Assembly: GCA_015068035.1 (NCBI GenBank)
Contig: SVLI01000006.1
Span: forward strand, 62,001 to 126,000
Origin: Oscillospiraceae bacterium
GTDB lineage: Bacteria; Bacillota; Clostridia; Oscillospirales; Oscillospiraceae
Length of the DNA: 64,000 bases
Reading direction: 5' to 3'
The first letter of the stretch is position 1. The number at the start of each line of letters is the position of its first letter. Below, piece by piece: positions 42,651 to 51,600 of the stretch. The position numbers and the translations under genes are program-made. Under the pieces are notes generated by a model. It was not told the origin of the DNA, did not search any database, and saw nothing but the letters and a program-made list of their open reading frames with translations.

Positions 42651-45194
42651 GTGAAAAAAACGGTGATCGGCATCCTTGCCCATGTGGATGCCGGGAAAAC
42701 GACTTTAACCGAGGCCATGCTCTACTGCGCCGGTGTGACACGCACGCTCGGCCGCGTGGATCACGGCGATGCGTTTCTTGATAATTTCAGCCTTGAGCGC
42801 AAGCGCGGCATTACCATCTTTTCCAAGCAGGCGATTCTTGATTTGGGGCAGACGCGCGTGACGCTTCTGGATACGCCCGGACACGCGGATTTTTCTGCGG
42901 AGATGGAGCGCACGCTGGATGTGCTCGACTGTGCGATTCTGGTCATCAGCGGCACGGACGGGGTGCAGAGCCATACGCGCACGCTTGTCCGGCTTTTGCA
43001 GAAACGGAGCATTCCGATCTTTGTGTTCGTCAACAAGATGGATCTGCCCGGCGCTGCGCGCGAAAAGGTGCTCGCCTCGCTCAATGCGCAGCTGGAGGGG
43101 GAGTTTTTCGATTTTGAAAAACCGGACTGCGAGAGCGTTGCACTCTGCGACGAGGCGCTTCTGGAGGAGTTTCTCGAAACCGGAACGCTGGAAGAGGCTT
43201 CGCTCGGCGCTGTCGCGGCGGCGGGGAAAGCATATCCCTGCTGGTTCGGCGCTGCGCTGAAGCTCGAGGGCGTGGAGGCCTTCCTCTCTGCCATCGAGCG
43301 CTATGCGCCCGCCTCGGCGGACAGGGGCGATTTTGCCGCACGGGTATTCAAAATCTCCCGCGATACACAGGGCAACCGCCTCACACATCTGAAGGTGACG
43401 GGTGGGCAGCTTTGCGTGCGTGATGTGATTGCCGGCGCGGACTGGGAGGAAAAGGCAACGCAGCTTCGCGTTTACTCCGGGGCGAAATATGTCCAGACGG
43501 AATGTGCGCAGGCGGGCGACGTTGTGGAGGTGCTGGGGCTGACGAAGACTCGGCCCGGAATGGGCCTCGGCGCAGAGCCGGACGGGGAAATGCCGGCACT
43601 CGAGCCGGTCATGACCTACACGGCCATTTTTCCCGAGGGCTGCGATGTGCACAAGGCTGTCGGACAGCTCCGGCAGCTTGAGGAAGAGGATCCGATGCTC
43701 CGCCTTGACTGGAACGAGAGCCGCCGCAGGCTGAATGTGCAGCTCATGGGCCCCATCCAGCTGGAAGTGCTCACCAATCTTGCCAAGGAGCGCTTTGATC
43801 TGGATGTGCGCTTCGACACGGGGCGGATTCTCTACCGCGAGACGATTGAAGCTGCGGTGGAGGGCATCGGGCATTACGAACCGCTGCGCCACTATGCAGA
43901 GGTGCATCTGCTTCTTGAACCCCTGCCGCGCGGCAGCGGCCTTGTTTTCGGGAGCATTTGCCCCGAGGACAGCCTTGCGAGAAACTGGCAGCGGCTTATT
44001 CTGACGCATCTTGCGGAGAAAACGCATCTGGGTGTACTCACCGGCTCGCCGATCACGGACGTAAAGATTACGCTCGCCTCCGGACGCGCGCACCTCAAGC
44101 ATACGGAGGGCGGCGATTTCCGGCAGGCGACCTATCGGGCAGTCCGGCAGGGTCTTATGCAGGCAAATAGCATATTGCTGGAGCCGTGGTATGATTTTGC
44201 CATCGAGCTGCCGCAAAGCAGCCTCGGCAGAGCGCTGACGGATTTGCAGCGCATGGGTGCGCGCTGCGCGCCCACCGAATCGCGGGGAGAGATGGCTTTC
44301 CTCAGCGGCAGTGCGCCCGCTGCGGCCATCGGCGGCTACGCGCAGGAACTCGTTGCTTATACCCGCGGCCTCGGGAGCATAAGCTGCAGCTTTTGCGGCT
44401 TTGAGGAATGCGCCGACGCGGAAGCAGTGATTCGGGAAATGGACTATGATCCCGAATCGGACGTGGAAAATACGCCGGACAGCGTCTTTTGCAGCCACGG
44501 GGCGGGACATGTTGTGAAGTGGAACGAAGTGCCGCAGTATATGCATCTTGGCAGCGCGCTTGCCGCGAAAGAGACGGAAACGCCGGGCGCGCGGGCGGCG
44601 GGTATGCTGCGCAGCAGCGGCGCGTCCGATCAGGAACTTTTGGCCATTTTTGAGCGTACCTACGGCCCCGTGAAGCGGGAACTGTATAACGCCATGCGGC
44701 CCGCCGCGCGCGAGAAGTCCGGCCACGACGCGACATACCGCGCGTCTCCTGTGCCGCAGGGCCCGGAATATCTGCTTGTGGACGGCTATAACATCATTCA
44801 CGCCTGGGAGCGGCTGCGCGTGCTGGCGGAGGACAGTCTGGAAACGGCGCGAAACCGCCTCGTTGAAATTCTGCGCAATTATCAGGGCTTTTGTCAGAAC
44901 CGGGTCATCCTCGTGTTCGATGCCTATAAGGTGCGCGGCGGCACGGGCAGCGTGGAAAAGCACGGCGGCGTGACAGTCGTATACACGAAAGAGGCGGAAA
45001 CGGCGGATACCTATATCGAAAAGGCTTCCTACGACCTGAGCAAAAAGCACCGCGTGCGCGTTGCCACCTCGGACGGGCTGGAGCAGCTGATCATCCTCGG
45101 CGTGGGCGCGCTTCGCGTGAGCGCCTCGGCCTTTGAGGCCGAGGTGGAGAGTGTGGAGGATGCCATCCGCACAATTTTGAAAAAACAAGGTTGA
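42651..45194 (+). CDS. TetM/EF-G-like translation GTPase fused to a Rae1/YacP-type NYN ribonuclease
   Basis: An 847-residue protein with two parts. Residues 1-690 follow the ribosomal-protection GTPases: G1 AHVDAGKTTL (10-19), G2 RGITIF, G3 DTPGHAD (74-80), G4 NKMD (128-131), and the TetM-family segment GGDFRQATYRAVRQGLM. A Cys/His cluster (Cys579, Cys582, Cys587, Cys614, His616, His620) may bind zinc. Residues ~704-847 are a NYN/PIN-like nuclease related to YacP (Rae1), which cuts mRNA in the ribosomal A site: LLVDGYNIIHAW, ILVFDAYKVRGG, ETADTYIE and VRVATSDGLEQ carry the acidic residues. GTG 42651 has GGGAGGT 6 bases upstream. True tetracycline resistance is uncertain. Ribosome rescue or targeted mRNA cleavage is inferred from the fusion. 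Confidence 0.88.
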   Translation: MKKTVIGILAHVDAGKTTLTEAMLYCAGVTRTLGRVDHGDAFLDNFSLERKRGITIFSKQAILDLGQTRVTLLDTPGHADFSAEMERTLDVLDCAILVISGTDGVQSHTRTLVRLLQKRSIPIFVFVNKMDLPGAAREKVLASLNAQLEGEFFDFEKPDCESVALCDEALLEEFLETGTLEEASLGAVAAAGKAYPCWFGAALKLEGVEAFLSAIERYAPASADRGDFAARVFKISRDTQGNRLTHLKVTGGQLCVRDVIAGADWEEKATQLRVYSGAKYVQTECAQAGDVVEVLGLTKTRPGMGLGAEPDGEMPALEPVMTYTAIFPEGCDVHKAVGQLRQLEEEDPMLRLDWNESRRRLNVQLMGPIQLEVLTNLAKERFDLDVRFDTGRILYRETIEAAVEGIGHYEPLRHYAEVHLLLEPLPRGSGLVFGSICPEDSLARNWQRLILTHLAEKTHLGVLTGSPITDVKITLASGRAHLKHTEGGDFRQATYRAVRQGLMQANSILLEPWYDFAIELPQSSLGRALTDLQRMGARCAPTESRGEMAFLSGSAPAAAIGGYAQELVAYTRGLGSISCSFCGFEECADAEAVIREMDYDPESDVENTPDSVFCSHGAGHVVKWNEVPQYMHLGSALAAKETETPGARAAGMLRSSGASDQELLAIFERTYGPVKRELYNAMRPAAREKSGHDATYRASPVPQGPEYLLVDGYNIIHAWERLRVLAEDSLETARNRLVEILRNYQGFCQNRVILVFDAYKVRGGTGSVEKHGGVTVVYTKEAETADTYIEKASYDLSKKHRVRVATSDGLEQLIILGVGALRVSASAFEAEVESVEDAIRTILKKQG

Positions 45195-45243
45195 GCGGCA
45201 TGCACAGATGCGCAGATCCGGCATAAAATAAAACAGAATCTGA

Positions 45244-45279
45244 GATGCCCGCCGGCAACATTGCCGGCGGGCATCTTCA
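45244..45279 (+). terminator. Intrinsic terminator of the GTPase-nuclease gene
   Basis: GATGCCCGCCGGCAA pairs with its complement around a 3-base loop, followed by TTC; the T-run is short. Confidence 0.65.
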
Positions 45280-45381
45280 TGCGCAGCGAATGGATAAAAT
45301 TTTCTGGAATATTGCCGCGGAGCGATAGAAACACTATGAAAAAAGCACCGGTAATTTTGGGGTCAAGGGAGGATTTGCGCT

Positions 45382-45549
45382 TTGCCGGACTATGAAAAGA
45401 TGTATTTTCAGCTTTTTCGTGCAACGGAGCGGGCGATCAGCATCCTGATCGAAGCGCAGCGCGCATGCGAGGAGGATTATCTGGCCGATGCTTCGCCGCG
45501 GCTTGTGGAGCTGCCGCGACCGAAACCGGAGGATGCCGGGCGGGAATAG
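45382..45549 (+). CDS. Small acidic protein of 55 residues, hypothetical
   Basis: Translation from TTG 45382 gives (M)PDYEKMYFQLFRATERA, then ISILIEAQRACEEDYL, ending in PRPKPEDAGRE. AGGGAGGA lies 8 bases before the TTG. I recall similar short proteins in other clostridial genomes (start PDY-x4-YF, then R-A-T-E-x-A-I-x2-L-I-x-A-Q), which supports a real gene, but I know no function. Residues ~5-35 should form an amphipathic helix. It lies between a terminator and the giant glucan synthase gene. Confidence 0.65.
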   Translation: MPDYEKMYFQLFRATERAISILIEAQRACEEDYLADASPRLVELPRPKPEDAGRE

Positions 45550-45682
45550 AGCTTGTTGGAATTTTGGGGACGGCGAATGCCGTCCCCTTTTTCCTGCCCG
45601 CGGCGCAAAGGGAATATTTCTGCTGCGGCATGGAGAAACTACCTGTATTTCAAAAGAAACACCAGCAGCTCAGGAGGCTTTT

Positions 45683-48600
45683 ATGATGTATTCGCCGGAC
45701 GAATTCTTTGTGGAAGACGAACAGCTTGAAAACTACGGAGAGAATCTTGCCAGAAGCCTGAAACCCTCCGGAACCGTCGCGGCAAGACGCTTTGCCACAG
45801 CGGCGGCCACGCAGCTGGGGGCGCTTTCCGATCTCCACGCCGCGCTTTCGCGCCATGACGATGCCGCAGGGGAGAGCAGCGCCGCGGAGTGGCTTTTGGA
45901 CAACTGGTATCTCGCCAAGCGGGAGGGCGGCGAAGCCGTTTCACGGCTGCGCGAGGCAGGAAGACTGCGCGCCTTTGCGGATGCGCAAGGTGTGCGGCCT
46001 CTTCTCGAGTGTCTTGCCGTGCCCTTTGTCCATGCGGGTGGCGGCAGCGTGACGGCGCTGCGCTGCGAGAATTTCCTGCGCGGCGTGCAGAAGGTCCAGA
46101 GCCTGACGGAAAAGGAGCTTTCACTGTTTATCCCGGCGGTGCGCTGTGCGCTTGTTGGGCAGATTGTGGCCTGTATGCGGCAGAAAGAGGACGAAAAATC
46201 CCGTGCGCACATTCGCGACGGTATGGCCCGCGCCTTTTCCTCGCTGCGTCTGCTGAGCACGCTTGACCTTTCGGATGTGTTCCTGCGTGTTGACCGCACG
46301 GAGCAGATCCTGCGATGCGACCCGGCGGGGGAATACCCCAAAATGGACGCGCACACACGGCGGCATTACCGCCGTGAGGTGGAGCGCCTTGCGCGCAGGC
46401 ACGGCTGGATGGAGCATCGCGTTGCCGCAAGGGCGCTGGAGCTTGCGCAGAATGCTAAGGGAGACGCGCGGCACGTCGGTTATTTTCTGTTCACCCGTCC
46501 GCTTGGCGAAATGAAACGGGAAAAAAGCGGCGGGCTTTTTCTTGCGGCGCGGCTTTTGCTTACGCTGTTTTTGTCCCTGCTGGCCGGATTTCTGACCAAA
46601 AGCGCGCTGGCATCCGTTTTGCTGCTCATCCCGCTTTCCGAGCTGGTGCACACGCTGCTGGATTATGTGCTTTTGCACGTGCTGCCGCCGGCGCATGTTC
46701 CGCGGATGGAGCTTGAAAACGGCATCCCGCCGGAGGGGAAAACAATTTGCGCCGTGACCGCGCTGATTTCAGATGAAAAGCAGGGCGAAAGTCTTGCCCG
46801 GCGGCTGGAGGAATACCGCCTGGCCAACCGCGACGCGGGGGAAAACCTGCTCTTTGCGGTGCTGGCCGACCTGCCGGAATCCGGAGAAGCGCAGCTGCCG
46901 GAAGCGCAGAAATGGATTGACGCGGCGGCGAAAGAGATCACGGCGCTGAATGAAAAATACGGCGGCGGCTTTTATCTGCTTTGCCGGGAGCGAACATTCT
47001 GCCAGCGTGACGGGAAATACCGCGGCTGGGAGCGCAAGCGCGGCGCGATCATCGAGCTTGCGCAGCTTCTGCACGGCGGGAGCAGTACGCTCTATGCAGC
47101 GGCGGGTGACGAAGCGCAGCTTCGGGACGTGCGCTATATCCTGGTTCTGGACGCGGACACAAGGCTTTGCCCCGGCACGGCGCGCGAGCTGGTCGGCGCG
47201 ATGCTGCATCCGCTCAACCGCCCCGAGGTGGACGAACAGCGGCGCGTTGTGACGCAGGGCTACGGCGTGATCGCCCCGCGCATGGGTGTGGAGCTGCCCT
47301 CCGCGGGGAAAAACCTCTTCACCCGCATTTTCGCCGGGCAGGGAGGCATGGACCCCTACGGCAGCAGCAGCGGCGAGGTCTGGATGGATCTGCTCGGGCG
47401 CGGCAACTTTGCCGGCAAGGGCATTCTGGATGTGGATGTTTTTCTGCGCTGCATGGCCGGACGTATACCGGAAAACAGCGTCCTCTCGCATGACATTCTG
47501 GAGGGGGCTTATTTGCGCTGCGGCTATATGAGCGATGTGGAGCTCACGGACGGTTTCCCCACGCGGCCGGACTCCTGGCTCCGGCGGCTGGAGCGCTGGA
47601 CGCGGGGAGACTGGCAGAACCTGCCCTGGCTTTTCCGACGTGGCAAGGTTTTGCAGGAGGCGGAACGCTGGCGCATAGTTGACAATCTGCGCCGGAGTCT
47701 TGTTGCGCCCTTTAGCTTTCTGTGCATTTTCCTCGGCGTTTTGATGCCCCACGGCGTTTTCGGCATTGCCGCACTTGCCGCGCTTGGCGCTTTCCTTGTC
47801 AATCTTCTGCTGAACGCGGCAGAGGCGCTTGTGCGTCCCGCGGGGGATGCGCGCGCACGCTATCATTCCACCGTGCTCGGCGGCCTGCGCGGAAGTGTTT
47901 TGCAAGCGGCAAGTCGGTTGCTGTTTCTGCCGGCGGAGGCCGTCACCTCCGCCCTCGCCGTGCTGACGGCGCTTTGGCGCATGCTCGTCAGCCACAGAAA
48001 CCTGCTGCGCTGGCAGACTGCCGCGCAGTCGGATCATATCTCCGCATCCGGACTCGATGCAGCGTACCGCACGCTTTGGGCCTGTCCGGTTTTCGGCGCG
48101 CTCTGCGCCGCCCTTTCCATGTCCGCCCTCGGTCTCGCCGCCGGGATTCTTTGGTTTTTCGCGCCGCTTGCCGCGCATTTGAGCGCGCGGGAACGAAGCC
48201 GCGTTTCCCCGGTGACGGAGTCGGAACGGGACTATCTGCTCTCCTGCGCAAAGGAGATGTGGAGCTATTTCGAGACCTTCTGTACGCCGGAGGACCATTT
48301 CCTCCCGCCGGACAACTTCCAGCACGCACCGCCGGTGGGGGTGGCGCACCGCACTTCGCCCACCAACATCGGCCTGTGCCTGCTTTGCGCGCTGGCAGCC
48401 GATGATCTCTCCATCGCCCCGACGCACCGCTGCATGGGGCTGATCTCCAACATTCTGGACACGGTGGAGCGTCTGCCGAAATGGCACGGCCATCTGTATA
48501 ACTGGATTGACACGCGCACGCTTGAGCGGCTGCGCCCCGCCTATGTTTCAACGGTGGACAGCGGCAATCTCGCCGGTTGTCTCATCGCGCTGCATCACGG

Positions 48601-51600
48601 CCTTTTGGAAAAGGGGAGGGAGGATCTGGCAGCGCGCGCAAAACAGCTCTATATCCGGATGGATTTTCGCCCGCTGTATGATAAAAAGCGCCGACTGTTC
48701 CACATCGGCTGGGATGAAAGCACCGGCGCGCTCACGGAGGGCTGGTACGACCTGCTCTCGAGCGAGGCACGGCTCACGGGCTATATCGCCATCGCCAAAG
48801 GCGATGTGCCGCGCAATCACTGGCGGCGGCTGAGCCGCGCGCAGCTGGAGAAAAACGGCTACCGGGGCATGGCCTCCTGGACGGGAACAGTCTTTGAATA
48901 CCTGATGCCCGAGCTGCTGCTGCCCTGCTGGCGGGACAGCCTGATCTATGAGAGTGCGCGCTTTTGTCTTTACTGTCAGAGAAAGCGCACCTCCGCGCTC
49001 GGCCTGCCCTGGGGCGCGTCGGAGAGCGCCTTTTCCATGCTCGACGGAACGCTCGGCTATCGCTATAAAGCGCATGGCGTTTCCGCCCTTGCCCTGCACC
49101 GCGGTATGGACGAGGAGCTGGTCATCGCGCCTTATGCCAGCTTTCTTGCGCTGCCGTTTGAACCGGAAGCCGCCCTGCGTAATCTCCGCGCGCTGGAGAG
49201 CCTTGGCGCGCGGGGGCTTTACGGATTCTGGGACGCAGTTGATTTCACGGAAACACGCCTCGCGCGGCAGGAGCGGCAGCGCGTTGTTTTCAGCGTGATG
49301 GCGCACCATGTGGGCATGAGCCTGATTGCCGCTGCAAACCGCCTGCGCGGCGGCGTGATGCAGCGCCGCTTCATGGCGGAGAGCGCCATGGCCGCATACG
49401 CGGGTCTGCTGCAGGAGAGAATTCCCGTCGGCGGCGCGGTGCTGCGCCGCGCCGGTTACAGCGCAGCGAGAAAATCGCGCCCCGCAGTTTCGGATGCATG
49501 GGAAAAAAGCGGAGAGTGGCGCGCGGATGAAGCGCGCGACTGTTGCGTTCTGTCCAACGGATTTTATAATATTATGTTAACTGCAAACGGAGAGGCGGAG
49601 CCGTCCTGCCGGGAGCTGATGCCCTATCTCGGCGATTTTGGCGCGCACGGCGAACGGCACGGCATGGCCTTCTTTTTGGAGACGAAAACGGGCAGGACGC
49701 CGCTGCTGCCCGTGCCGGAAGCGGACAAAGACGGGGCCTATCGCTGGGCGTTTCGCGCAGACCGTGCGGAGCACAGTCTGCAGACGGCAGAATTCTCCTC
49801 CGCGGTCGAGACGGTGGTTGCCTCATCCGAGCCGGGAGAGCGGCGCACGGTCGTTCTGCAAAGCAGGGCGACGTCGCCGCAAAGCGTCAGACTGCTCGTG
49901 CAGTTCGAGGCGGTGTTGGCACGCTATAACGATTATGTAAACCAGCCGGCCTATTACGGGCTTGGCCTGCATGCACGCATGCAGGAGAATGTGCTCATCG
50001 TGCGCAGAGTCGCGCGCGGCACGCTGGAAGAGTGCCATCTGGCCTTTGCCTGCAGCGCGAAGATGGATGTTCGCGCTCTGCGTGACCGCGGCGCTTGGCT
50101 GCCCATCAACGAAGCGGGAAGCTGGCTCACAAGCGGACGTCTGGAGGCCTCAACTGACCTCATTCTCTCGGAAAATCTGCCCGCGCGCGTTGCGTTTACG
50201 CTCTGCGTTGCCAAAACGGCGGAGGGTGCGTATGCTGCGGCGATGCGCACGCTGCATCTGCCGAAGGACGACATGGCGGCGCTCCCGGGCGTGTGCGCTG
50301 CGCTGCTCGGGCTGCGCCGCGGCCTGACGGGGACCTTTTCGCTCCTGCGCTGCGCGCGTTTTTCCGTGCCGGATGCCGAAACAACCGGACATGCGCGCGA
50401 TGCGTTGTGGCAGCACGGCGTTTCCGGCGACCTGCCGATTGTCAGCGTGCGGATGGATGGGGAAGAGGGCCTGAACTATGCCGCTGAGCTTGTGCGGCAG
50501 CATGCGCTTTTGTCCGTCTGCGGACAGAAATTCGACCTTGTCCTGCTCGATCCGGACGGCGGAGATTATCGCCGCGCAAAGGTGCAGCAGCTGTGGAAGC
50601 TCCTGCGTGAGCTTGACCGCGAAAACAGCATCGACGCCCGCGGTGGCGTGCATTTTGTCGCGGATACGCCGGAAAATCGGGCGGTTTTTGCAGGCGCGGG
50701 CGTCCTGCTGCCGGAGGACACAACGAAGCGTTCAATGCTGGCTGAAAGTATTATGTCAACCGAAGAAATGCCGCTTCGCAGCACGGGCAAGCTGCGCTTT
50801 GACTTCGCCACGGACGGCAGTTTTTGCTTTGATGCCTCCGGCGCCCTGCCGCCGCGCGCATGGAGCCAGGTGCTGACAAACGGCGCATTTGGCTGCCTGA
50901 TGACGGAGCGCGGGGCGGCGCACATGTGGTTTCACAACGCGCGGGAGGCGCAGCTCACACGCTGGACGGGGGATGTATTCGATGCCCGCGGCGCGGAGCG
51001 CCTTTGCCTGCGCCTTGGCGGGGAAGTGCATTCGCTTTTTGCCGCACCGGGGGACGGAGAGAGTATTGTGGAATACGATTTCGGCTGCGCGGTGTGGCAG
51101 CGTGAATTTCACGGGATTCGGGTGCGCACAAGCGCTTTCGTCCCGCTGCACGCGAAGTGCCGCGTTCTGCTGATTGAGACGGAGGGTGCGGAGGACGGCT
51201 GCATCGAATGGCAGCTTACGCCGTTTCTGGCTTCCTGCGAGGCGGATCAGACGGCGCTGCGCTGCCGCCGTGAGGGGGATTTTCTGCTGGCGGAGAATCC
51301 GCGCTTTCTGTATCCGCAGGCACAGTTTCGCGCGCTCGCTTCCCAAACGCCGCTGCAAAGCGCCTGCGATGCGCAAACCGGCTCATCGAACTTGGGCGCG
51401 GGGAAGAACGCGTGCTTTTTCCTGCGTCTGCCCGCAAACGGCATCACGGTGCTTGTCTGCGGCATGGACGCGCCGGACAAGCTGCACATTCTGGCGCAGC
51501 CGGAAACGGCGAAACGTCTGCTCGCCGAGACACGCCGTGCGTGGAGCGCACGCTGCCGCAGCTTCACCGTGCACACACCCGACCCGCTGCTGGACCGCTA

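Noticed and set aside
42651-45194. Calling the GTPase fusion a tetracycline-resistance gene outright
   Set aside because: The TetM-like fold alone does not prove resistance, and the nuclease domain points to another or broader role.
42705-45224. Open frame of 839 codons opposite the GTPase-nuclease fusion
   Set aside because: Antisense of a gene with intact GTPase motifs; composition is Arg/His/Ala-rich as expected for a shadow.
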